64,000 nucleotides of DNA, taken from the NCBI RefSeq assembly GCF_000717875.1, contig NZ_JOCT01000003.1, positions 124,001-188,000 of the forward strand. The letters are read 5' to 3'. The notes under the pieces were generated by a model. The model saw only the letters and a list, made by a program, of their open reading frames with translations. It did no database searches and was not told where the DNA came from. The stretch's first letter is position 1, and every line of letters starts with the position of its first letter. The position numbers were made by a program, and so were the translations under genes. Source of the DNA: Streptomyces sp. NRRL S-455 (lineage in GTDB: Bacteria; Actinomycetota; Actinomycetes; Streptomycetales; Streptomycetaceae). Shown here piece after piece: positions 44,827 through 52,529 of the stretch.

Positions 44827-44962
44827 TTCGTCTGCTTTCCTCGCTGATGCCACAGGTCATCAACGGAAACTAGGTGTTTCGGGATCAGGGCTGTGCGGGT
44901 CGGGGCGGGCGTCGTCTCCCCCTGTGGCAGGGGCGCACGCCGGACCGACGCACAACAGCTGG

Positions 44963-45796
44963 CTATTCTTCCACGCCGTCGGTCCTGCGCCAAAATCGGC
45001 CGTACGGCTCACCGGCCGGGTCGGGTGCCCAGCCCAGGATGGAGAGCATCTCGCGGTCCTTCTTGTCGAAGGCCTTGGGGTCGCACCGCTCGATGAGGTC
45101 GGGCCGGTGGGCGGTGGTGCGCTTGAGGGCCTCGTCCCGGCGCCAGCGGGCGATCTTGCCGTGGTGGCCGCTGAGCAGCACGTCGGGGATGTCCCGGCCG
45201 CGCCACTCGGGCGGCTTGGTGTAGACGGGCCCCTCCAGCAGGTTGGCCATCGCCCCGGGCGCGAAGGAGTCGTCCCGGTGGGACTCGGCGTTGCCCAGGA
45301 CGCCGGGCAGCAGCCGCGCCACGGCCTCCGTGACGACCAGGACGGCCGCCTCGCCGCCGGCCAGGACGTAGTCGCCGATGGACACCTCGTACACCGGCAT
45401 CCGGGTCGCGTACTCGTCGACGACGCGCCGGTCGATGCCCTCGTAGCGGGCCGGCGTGAAGATCAGCCAGGGGCGCTCGGAGAGGTGGACGGCGAGTTCC
45501 TGGGTGAAGGGGCGGCCGCTCGGGGTCGGCACGATCAGGGCAGGTTCGCGCGAGCCGGTCTCGTAGCCGTCGGCCAGGACGGAGTCGAGCGCGTCTCCCC
45601 AGGGCTCGGTCTTCATGACCATGCCCGGGCCGCCACCGTACGGGGTGTCGTCGACGGTGTGGTGCCGGTCGTACGTCCAGGCGCGCAGGTCGTGGACGTG
45701 GACATCGAGCTGTCCACGCGCGCGTGCCTTGCCGACGAGAGAGACGTTGAGCGGTTCCAGGTACTCGGGGAAGATCGTGACCACGTCGAGGCGCAT
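44963..45796 (-). CDS. trmD: tRNA (guanine37-N1)-methyltransferase
   Basis: A 277-residue trefoil-knot SPOUT methyltransferase acting on G37 of tRNAs reading CNN codons, preventing frameshifts. Conserved blocks: [65 protein letters not shown] (knot). ATG 45796 overlaps the rimM stop by one base. The C-terminal part is longer than in E. coli, as usual in actinobacteria. Confidence 0.96.
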   Translation of the reverse strand: MRLDVVTIFPEYLEPLNVSLVGKARARGQLDVHVHDLRAWTYDRHHTVDDTPYGGGPGMVMKTEPWGDALDSVLADGYETGSREPALIVPTPSGRPFTQELAVHLSERPWLIFTPARYEGIDRRVVDEYATRMPVYEVSIGDYVLAGGEAAVLVVTEAVARLLPGVLGNAESHRDDSFAPGAMANLLEGPVYTKPPEWRGRDIPDVLLSGHHGKIARWRRDEALKRTTAHRPDLIERCDPKAFDKKDREMLSILGWAPDPAGEPYGRFWRRTDGVEE

Positions 45797-46338
45797 TACG
45801 ACTCTTCCCGGCTGGAGGCGATCTCGGCGCGGTCGTCGATCAGGCCCGGGGGCGGGGTGATGACGGCCTTCTGCTCCTCCAGGTCGATCTCGCTGACGAT
45901 CTCCTCGACGAAGGGGATCAGCACCTCGCTGCCGTCGGGGCGCTCCACGATGAACAGGTCCTGGGTGGGCAGGTGCGAGATCTCCGTGATCCGGCCGACC
46001 TCCGTGCCGTCCGCGGTGACCACGTCGAGGTCGATGAGCTGGTGGTCGTAGTACTCGTCCTCGCCCTCCGGCAGCTCGTCCGGGTCGATCTCGGCGATCA
46101 GGAGGGTGTTGCGCAGGGCCTCGGCGCCGGTGCGGTCGCTGACGCCCTCGAAGCGCAGCAGGAGGCGGCCGCTGTGGACGCGGCCGGTCTCGATGGTGAG
46201 CGGTCCCGCGGAGGCGGGGTCGGTGGCGAGTACGGCGCCGGGGGCGAGCCTGAGCTCCGGCTCGTCGGTCCGTACCTCGACGGTGACCTCACCCTTGATG
46301 CCATGGGCACGGCCGATCCGTGCGACTACCAACTGCAC
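45796..46338 (-). CDS. rimM: 16S rRNA processing protein RimM
   Basis: A 180-residue ribosome maturation factor of the 30S head. The N-terminal barrel ([21 protein letters not shown]) and the PRC barrel ([20 protein letters not shown]) are clear; it ends with [23 protein letters not shown]. Translationally coupled to trmD. It lies 105 bases after the KH-domain gene. Confidence 0.95.
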   Translation of the reverse strand: MQLVVARIGRAHGIKGEVTVEVRTDEPELRLAPGAVLATDPASAGPLTIETGRVHSGRLLLRFEGVSDRTGAEALRNTLLIAEIDPDELPEGEDEYYDHQLIDLDVVTADGTEVGRITEISHLPTQDLFIVERPDGSEVLIPFVEEIVSEIDLEEQKAVITPPPGLIDDRAEIASSREES

Positions 46339-46443
46339 GTGTGCATTCTCCTGTCGTGTGCCTACGGCATCACTTCGTATACGACTGCGGGCCGGGGACG
46401 GCCCAGTGGCCCTCCCCGGCCCGAGCCGGTTGCGCGATAAGCG

Positions 46444-46683
46444 TCAGCGGACGTGGTCCACGTCGACGAGGTCGACGCGGACGCCGCGACCGCCGATGGC
46501 GCCCACGACGGTACGCAGGGCGCGTGCGGTGCGGCCGTTGCGGCCGATCACCTTGCCGAGGTCGTCCGGGTGGACCCGGACCTCGAGCACCCGCCCGCGG
46601 CGCAGGTTGCGCGAGGCGACCTGCACATCGTCAGGGTTGTCGACGATGCCCTTCACGAGGTGCTCGAGAGCCTCCTCGAGCAT
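46444..46683 (-). CDS. khpA: KH-domain RNA-binding protein KhpA
   Basis: A 79-residue protein with one type II KH domain; the GxxG loop is GRNGRT within DLGKVIGRNGRTARALRT. KhpA-type proteins bind RNA, often with KhpB/Jag. It sits between rpsP and rimM, the conserved actinobacterial and firmicute order, and two bases separate it from rpsP. Confidence 0.93.
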   Translation of the reverse strand: MLEEALEHLVKGIVDNPDDVQVASRNLRRGRVLEVRVHPDDLGKVIGRNGRTARALRTVVGAIGGRGVRVDLVDVDHVR

Positions 46684-46685
46684 GC

Positions 46686-47114
46686 TCAGGCCTCGGTCGA
46701 AGCAGACGCCGAGGAATCAGCGGCGGCCTCGTCCTTCTTCTCAGCCTTCTTCTTCTGGGTGATCGCCTCACCCTTGCCCTCGTCGTCACCGCCGAGAGCC
46801 TCGAACGACGGGCGCTCGGCCTTCTCGGCCTGCGTCAGGAGCGGGGCCGGAGCGGGCTCGCCCTTGAACTTCTGCCAGTCGCCGGTCTTCTTGAGGATGG
46901 CCATGACGGGCTCGGTCGGCTGCGCGCCGACACCCAGCCAGTACGCCACGCGCTCGGCGTCCACCTCGATGACCGACGGGTTGTAGGTCGGGTGGTACTT
47001 GCCGATCTCCTCGATCGCACGGCCGTCACGGCGGGTGCGGGAGTCGGCGACGACGATGCGGTAGTGAGGCGAACGGATCTTGCCCAGACGCTTCAGCTTG
47101 ATCTTGACTGCCAC
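46686..47114 (-). CDS. rpsP: 30S ribosomal protein S16
   Basis: A 142-residue protein. The first 85 residues are the S16 core ([48 protein letters not shown]). The remaining 55 form a Lys/Glu/Ala/Ser-rich tail typical of actinobacterial S16. GTG 47114 has AGGAG about 11 bases upstream. It heads rpsP-khpA-rimM-trmD-rplS. Confidence 0.96.
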   Translation of the reverse strand: MAVKIKLKRLGKIRSPHYRIVVADSRTRRDGRAIEEIGKYHPTYNPSVIEVDAERVAYWLGVGAQPTEPVMAILKKTGDWQKFKGEPAPAPLLTQAEKAERPSFEALGGDDEGKGEAITQKKKAEKKDEAAADSSASASTEA

Positions 47115-47477
47115 GGGAGTGGGTTCTCCTGGATTTGACGTGGTTGGGCACGGCGAGAGAAGCCGCGTGGGGTTGCGGTACCCGAGTGCCCGATGGACGC
47201 GTCAGCCGGAGGAGAGAGGGGTCCTGTGCGGCTGTCGAGTACAGCTAGCCATTGTGCCATACCCTGCGGGCCGCTCCGGGCCAGGGGTGAGAGGGCTGTG
47301 CGGGCACGCCGACCCGGCACCCGGCGTGGAAGTACGTCGGGTGCGCGATCCGGCGGTGCGGGGTGCTGCCCGCGCCCGCCCGCGCCCGGCCCAGCGGCAC
47401 GACCGTCCACGGACTGCGGATCCCCCGCACCCCGGCGTCCCTACGCACCGGCAGCCACGAGATGCCGGTTGTGGACG
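47115..47477. other. intergenic region upstream of rpsP
   Basis: About 360 bases holding the 5' region of the rpsP operon and the end of the SprT-like gene. No gene is convincing and I could not identify a clear promoter; a weak CACAAT-like -10 is near 47255. Confidence 0.4.
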
Positions 47478-48086
47478 TCAGCCGGCCGCCGCTCCCGCTC
47501 CCACCACGTCCGGGATGCGGAACGGCTTGCCGCAGCCGCCGCAGACGATGGGGGCCTGGGCTAGGACCGACGGGACGACGCGGACGTTGCGGCCGCAGTC
47601 GCAGACCGCCTTGACCCGCACGCCGCCGCCCGAGGAGCCGTGGCGGGCGGCCGGGCCCCGGAAGGTGCGGGAGGTCTCGGAGGAGGTCGCGGCCGTATGG
47701 GCCTTCAGCGCGCGCTGGAGGCGTTCGGTCGTCGGGCGGTAACGGCGCTTCGCCTCGGGGGTGAGCGTGACCAGGGAGAAGCCGCTGCTGGGGTGCGGCT
47801 CCTCGGGGTGGTCCAAGCCCAGCTCCTCGGCGATCGCGAGGAATCTGCGGTTGTGGTAGCGGCCGGCGCGGGAGGTGTCGCGGACGCCGCGCGCGGCGGC
47901 GACGCCATGGACTGCCTCATGGAGCAGTCGCTCGAAGGAGAGCTCGTGACCGCACGCGGACGACGACTCCCCGATCAGGGACTCTGGCGCGGCAAGGTCG
48001 GGCAGCTCGGGGTGGTACCGCTGAATGTCGGCCCACGCCTGTGCCAGCTCTGCGGCGAGTACAGGTGGTGTCTGTGTCGTGCTCAC
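47478..48086 (-). CDS. SprT-like zinc metalloprotease-fold protein
   Basis: A 202-residue protein. The HExxH motif is HEAVH (LLHEAVHGVAA), a second His region (RYHNRRFLAIAEELGL) supplies a possible ligand, and a C-terminal zinc ribbon is visible (CDCGRNVRV and CGGCGKPF). SprT/Spartan-like proteins include DNA-protein crosslink proteases; a repair role is inferred from the fold only. GTG 48086 is the start. It lies between proS and rpsP. Confidence 0.78.
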   Translation of the reverse strand: MSTTQTPPVLAAELAQAWADIQRYHPELPDLAAPESLIGESSSACGHELSFERLLHEAVHGVAAARGVRDTSRAGRYHNRRFLAIAEELGLDHPEEPHPSSGFSLVTLTPEAKRRYRPTTERLQRALKAHTAATSSETSRTFRGPAARHGSSGGGVRVKAVCDCGRNVRVVPSVLAQAPIVCGGCGKPFRIPDVVGAGAAAG

Positions 48087-48251
48087 GTAATGACAACGAG
48101 CCGGGGTGCCTCAGTGTTCCGATTCCGGGGCATCCCAAATAATTTGCACGTACCCGTCAGTTGCCTCTGATGCGCCCTGACGAGGGCGCCTGCGCTGATC
48201 TGCGGAGAAGCCTCACAGCTCACCACAAGGTGGTGCGTAGTTCCGCGTAAG

Positions 48252-48284
48252 CCCCGGCGCGTATGCGATGCACGCGCGCCGGGG
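48252..48284 (-). terminator. stem-loop after proS
   Basis: CCCCGGCGCG (48252-48261) pairs with CGCGCCGGGG (48275-48284), 50 bases beyond the proS stop on the minus strand. Confidence 0.8.
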
Positions 48285-48336
48285 TACCAGAGGTCCGCGG
48301 GTACGCAAGAGGCGTTTCGGCCGCCCGGAGCCCTAC

Positions 48337-49752
48337 TCAGTAAGCGCGTGCGACGACCGCGACGTTACCGGGTGCGTCGTCGGCGTCCGGCACCGACCCG
48401 TCCTCGGCGACCAGACACCGTACGGTCACCGCGTGATCGGCCAGCTTGGCCTCGCCCTCCTCGCCGAGCGTGGCCCACGGGACGCGTGCCCAGCCGCCGG
48501 CGGTGGCCGCCTCGACGGCCTCCTCGAAGGTGGACACCTCGGCCGTACGGGCTTCGCGGCGCTCACGGGACTGCTTCAGCAGCAGCGCCTGGTCCTCCTC
48601 CAGCACCTTGGGCAGCAGCGCGACCAGTTCGTCCAGGGACACCGGCTCCTTGCCGCCCGGGATGCGGCGCGCCAGCATGGCGGTGCCGTTCTCCAGGTCG
48701 CGCGGGCCGACCTCGATCCGGACCGGTACGCCCTTGAGCTCCCAGTCGACGGCGCGGCGGCCGAACGGGGTGTCGGTGCGGTCGTCGACGTGGACGCGGA
48801 CGCCCGCCGCCCTGAGCCGGTCGCCGAGCTCGCGGACCTTGGCCAGAACCGCCTCGTCGCCCTTGATCGCGAGCACCACGGCCTGGATCTGCGCCAGCCG
48901 CGGCGGGACGCGCAGTCCGTCGTCGTCGCCGTGCATCATCACCAGGGCGCCGATCATGCGGGTGGTGGAGCCCCAGGAGGTCTGCCAGACGAGTTCCTGC
49001 CGGCCGTCCTTGGACAGGTAGCGGGTGTTGAAGGCCTTCGCGAAGTTCTGGCCGAGTTCGTGGCTCGTCGCCATCTGGAGGGCTTTGCCGTCGCCCATCA
49101 TGCCCTCGAGCGTGAGGGTGTTGATCGCGCCCGCGAACCGCTCCTTGACGGTCTTGCGGCCGGGGACGACGTCCATCGCGAGGACGTTGAGCATGAAGTC
49201 CTCGTAGACCGCGTGGTGAATGTGCGCGGCGAAATCACGGGCCTCCTCGTACGTGGCGTGCGCGGTGTGGCCCTCCTGCCAAAGGAACTCGGACGTGCGC
49301 AGGAAGAGACGCGGCCGCAGTTCCCAGCGCACGACGTTCGCCCACTGGTTGATGAGCAGCGGCAGGTCGCGGTAGCTCTGCACCCACTTCGAGAAGGAGG
49401 CGTTGACGATCATCTCGGAGGTGGGCCGGACCACGGCGGGCTCTTCGAGTTCCTTGCCGCCGCCGTGCGTGACGACGGCCAGCTCGGGCGCGAAGCCCTC
49501 GACGTGGTCGGCCTCCCTGGTCAGGTACGACTCGGGGATCAGTAGCGGGAAGTACGCGTTCTGGGTGCCCGTCTCCTTGATACGGGCGTCCATCTCCGCC
49601 TGCATCCGCTCCCACAGCCCGTAGCCGTACGGTCGGATGACCATGGTGCCCCGCACCGGACCGTTGTCGGCGAGCTCCGCCTTGGTGATCAAGTCCTGGT
49701 ACCAGCGCGGGAAATCGTCCGCCCGGGAGGTGAGAACAGGTGCCTTCGTCAT
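48337..49752 (-). CDS. proS: prolyl-tRNA synthetase, archaeal/eukaryotic-type
   Basis: A 471-residue class II synthetase charging tRNA-Pro. Motif 2 and 3 regions are clear (RPTSEMIVNASFSKWVQSYRDLPLLINQWANVVRWE; GGGKELEEP), and it ends in VVARAY. It lacks the editing domain inserted between motifs 2 and 3 in the usual bacterial form (about 565 residues), so it is of the shorter archaeal/eukaryotic type. Streptomycetes generally have a bacterial-type proS elsewhere; if so this is a second copy, perhaps tolerant to a ProRS inhibitor. ATG 49752 is a clear family start. Confidence 0.93.
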   Translation of the reverse strand: MTKAPVLTSRADDFPRWYQDLITKAELADNGPVRGTMVIRPYGYGLWERMQAEMDARIKETGTQNAYFPLLIPESYLTREADHVEGFAPELAVVTHGGGKELEEPAVVRPTSEMIVNASFSKWVQSYRDLPLLINQWANVVRWELRPRLFLRTSEFLWQEGHTAHATYEEARDFAAHIHHAVYEDFMLNVLAMDVVPGRKTVKERFAGAINTLTLEGMMGDGKALQMATSHELGQNFAKAFNTRYLSKDGRQELVWQTSWGSTTRMIGALVMMHGDDDGLRVPPRLAQIQAVVLAIKGDEAVLAKVRELGDRLRAAGVRVHVDDRTDTPFGRRAVDWELKGVPVRIEVGPRDLENGTAMLARRIPGGKEPVSLDELVALLPKVLEEDQALLLKQSRERREARTAEVSTFEEAVEAATAGGWARVPWATLGEEGEAKLADHAVTVRCLVAEDGSVPDADDAPGNVAVVARAY

Positions 49753-49951
49753 GGCGGGATGCTACGGGCCCACGTTGCCGGAATGTGAAATCTCGCCACC
49801 GGCACATGACATCTCGCAAGCCCTGGCGCATTCCACTGGACGACAGGTCGAGGGGGGAGTTTCCTGGCATACGGGGGTAGTGCGAGCGCACTGTCACGGG
49901 GGCCATGGAATCGGGCAAGAGGCAACTCTCCGCGGATTGGGGCGCTTACTT

Positions 49952-50806
49952 ATGACACCTACGCTCGTGCGGCAGCACCTGCCTCACGCGGGGGCCGCAC
50001 CCCGCGTGGACCTGCGTGCACGCGCGCGTGACTGGTCCGAGATACAGGAGCGGATGCTGGTACCGCTCTATGAGGCCGTCTACGAGCGACTGGACGTGGG
50101 TCCCGCCACCCGGCTGCTCGGTCTCGGCTGCGGTTCCGGACTCGCGCTGCTGATGGCCGCCGCCCGGGGAGCGGCGGTCACCGGTGTCGACGCTTCCCCC
50201 GAAAGAATGACCCTGGCACGGGAGCGGCTGCTGCCCGAGGCGGGCGGCGGGGACACCCGTGCGGACACCCGGCTGGTCGACGGCTCTCCCCGGGACACCG
50301 AGGAGCCGGGCGCTCCCGCCTACACCCTGGTGACCGCGTTCGAGCCGATCGGGTGCCTCGCCGGCGACTCGGAGGGGCTGGGTGGGCTGCTCGCGGAGGC
50401 GACGCCGCTGGCCGAGCGCGGAGCGGCCGTGGTGCTGGCCGGCTGGGGTCCGCCGGAGCGGTGCGCCACGACGTCGGTCCTGCGGGTGGCCACCAAGCTG
50501 ACGGAGCCGCTGCGCAACACGGGCAGCTGGCGGCCGGCCCTCCGCGACGACCTGGAGAACGTCGCCCAGCGGGCGGGACTCAGGCCGGACGGCTCCGGGC
50601 GGGTGGCGTGCCCCTTCGGGTACGCCGACGTGGACAGTGCGGTACGCGGGCTGAAGTCGACCGGCCTCTTCGACGCGGCGATGACGGCGACGGACCAGGT
50701 CCAGGTGGACAAGGAACTGACCGAGGCCCTGCATCCGCACCAGCGTCAGGACGGCACGGTGTGGATGCCGAACGTGTTCCGCTACCTGATCGCCCGGACC
50801 CCGTGA
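49952..50806 (+). CDS. class I SAM-dependent methyltransferase
   Basis: A 284-residue soluble enzyme. Motif I is LLGLGCGSGLALLMAA with the acidic end of the next strand in VTGVDAS; post-I PRDTEEPGAPAYTLVTAFEPIG follows. Substrate unknown. ATG 49952 has GGGG about nine bases upstream; an open frame extending to 49637 crosses into the proS coding strand and is not used. It is divergent from proS and converges on ffh across a long hairpin. Confidence 0.82.
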   Translation: MTPTLVRQHLPHAGAAPRVDLRARARDWSEIQERMLVPLYEAVYERLDVGPATRLLGLGCGSGLALLMAAARGAAVTGVDASPERMTLARERLLPEAGGGDTRADTRLVDGSPRDTEEPGAPAYTLVTAFEPIGCLAGDSEGLGGLLAEATPLAERGAAVVLAGWGPPERCATTSVLRVATKLTEPLRNTGSWRPALRDDLENVAQRAGLRPDGSGRVACPFGYADVDSAVRGLKSTGLFDAAMTATDQVQVDKELTEALHPHQRQDGTVWMPNVFRYLIARTP

Positions 50807-50830
50807 CATCCAGGCTCTGACCGGTCGGCG

Positions 50831-50880
50831 CACCACTGAGGGCGCCTCCCCTTTCACCAGGGGGAACGCCCTCGGGGTGG
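50831..50880. terminator. long stem-loop between the methyltransferase gene and ffh
   Basis: CACCACTGAGGGCG faces CGCCCTCGGGGTGG, with CCTCCCC/GGGGGAA inside. It separates convergent genes and can act on both strands. Confidence 0.8.
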
Positions 50881-50895
50881 TACGGGAACGGGCCG

Positions 50896-52446
50896 TCAGC
50901 CCATGAACTTCTTGAACTCGTCGGGGAGTTCGAAGTCCTTGCCGCCCTGCTGCGGGAGCCCGAAGGCGCTGCCGCCCTCGGCGGCGGCCGCCCGGCGGGC
51001 CGCGGCCTCCTGCTCCTGCTGCTTGCGCTTCATCGGGTTGCCGGAGCGCTGCTTGCCCTTGGCCTGCTTCTGCTTCTTCTTCGTCCGGCCGGGACCGCCA
51101 CCCATGCCGGGCATCCCCGGCATCCCGGGCATGCCGCCGCCCTGGGCCATGCGGGACATCATCTTGCGGGCCTCGAAGAACCGCTCGACCAGGTTCTTCA
51201 CCGCGCTGACCTCGACGCCGGAGCCCTTGGCGATACGGGCGCGGCGCGAGCCGTTGATGATCGTCGGCTCCTGGCGCTCGGCCGGGGTCATCGACTTGAT
51301 GATGGCCGCCGTACGGTCGACGTCCCGCTCGTCGAGGTTGTTGATCTGGTCCTTCATCTGGCCCATGCCCGGGAGCATGCCGAGCAGCTTGGAGATGGAG
51401 CCCATCTTCCTGACCTGCTCCATCTGGGCCAGGAAGTCGTCGAGGGTGAAGTCCTGGCCCTTCTTGGAGGCCAGCTTCTCCGCCATCTTCTGGGCTTCGG
51501 CCTGGTCGAAGGTCTTCTCCGCCTGCTCGATCAGGGTGAGCAGGTCACCCATGTCGAGGATGCGGGAGGCCATCCGGTCCGGGTGGAAGGCGTCGAAGTC
51601 GTCGAGCTTCTCGCCGTTCGAGGCGAACATGATCGGCTTGCCGGTGATCTGCCGGATCGACAGGGCGGCACCACCGCGGGCGTCACCGTCGAGCTTGGAG
51701 AGCACCACGCCGTCGAAGCCGACGCCGTCGCGGAAGGCCTCGGCGGTGTTGACGGCGTCCTGACCGATCATCGCGTCGACGACGAACAGGATCTCGTCGG
51801 GGCTGACCGCGTCGCGGATGTCCGCGGCCTGCTGCATCATCTCCTGGTCGATGCCGAGACGGCCGGCGGTGTCCACGATCACGATGTCGTGGACCTTGGA
51901 CCGGGCGTGCTCGATGGAGTCCTTGGCGACCTTGACCGGGTCACCGACGCCGTTGCCCGGCTCCGGCGCGTAGACGGCGACGCCCGCGCGCTCGGCGACG
52001 ACGCTGAGCTGGTTGACGGCGTTCGGGCGCTGGAGGTCACAGGCGACCAGCAGCGGCGAGTGGCCCTGCTCCTTCAGCCAGCGGCCGAGCTTGCCCGCGA
52101 GGGTGGTCTTACCGGCACCCTGCAGACCGGCCAGCATGATCACGGTGGGCGGCTGCTTGGCGAAGCGCAGGCGCCGGGTCTCGCCGCCGAGGATGGTGAC
52201 CAGTTCCTCGTTGACGATCTTCAGGACCTGCTGGGCCGGGTTCAGCGCCTTGCTGACCTCGGCACCGAGGGCACGCTCCTTGACGTTCTTGATGAACGCG
52301 CGGACGACCGGCAGGGCGACGTCGGCTTCGAGAAGAGCGATCCGGATCTCGCGCGCCGTGGCGTCGATGTCCGCCTCGGAGAGCCGTCCCTTGCCGCGCA
52401 GGTTCTTGAAGGTCGCTGAGAGGCGATCGGAAAGAGTATCGAACAC
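50896..52446 (-). CDS. ffh: signal recognition particle protein Ffh
   Basis: A 516-residue GTPase binding signal sequences and 4.5S RNA. N domain, G domain (GLQGAGKTT, DTAGRLGIDQEM, TKLDGDARGG-like KLDGDARGG) and a Met-rich M domain (SKLLGMLPGMGQM) are in order; a Gly/Met/Lys-rich tail (GMPGMPGMPGM) follows. GTG 52446 matches the family start (FDTLSDRLSATFKNLRG); a frame to 52533 overlaps glnD and is rejected. It partners with ftsY in this window. Confidence 0.96.
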   Translation of the reverse strand: MFDTLSDRLSATFKNLRGKGRLSEADIDATAREIRIALLEADVALPVVRAFIKNVKERALGAEVSKALNPAQQVLKIVNEELVTILGGETRRLRFAKQPPTVIMLAGLQGAGKTTLAGKLGRWLKEQGHSPLLVACDLQRPNAVNQLSVVAERAGVAVYAPEPGNGVGDPVKVAKDSIEHARSKVHDIVIVDTAGRLGIDQEMMQQAADIRDAVSPDEILFVVDAMIGQDAVNTAEAFRDGVGFDGVVLSKLDGDARGGAALSIRQITGKPIMFASNGEKLDDFDAFHPDRMASRILDMGDLLTLIEQAEKTFDQAEAQKMAEKLASKKGQDFTLDDFLAQMEQVRKMGSISKLLGMLPGMGQMKDQINNLDERDVDRTAAIIKSMTPAERQEPTIINGSRRARIAKGSGVEVSAVKNLVERFFEARKMMSRMAQGGGMPGMPGMPGMGGGPGRTKKKQKQAKGKQRSGNPMKRKQQEQEAAARRAAAAEGGSAFGLPQQGGKDFELPDEFKKFMG

Positions 52447-52529
52447 GGCGCTCGCGGTCCTCGGGGTCGGAGACAGACTGGGGAATCGCCCTCCAGGGTA
52501 TCCCGGCGTGACAAGTCGCCGGGTCGGCA

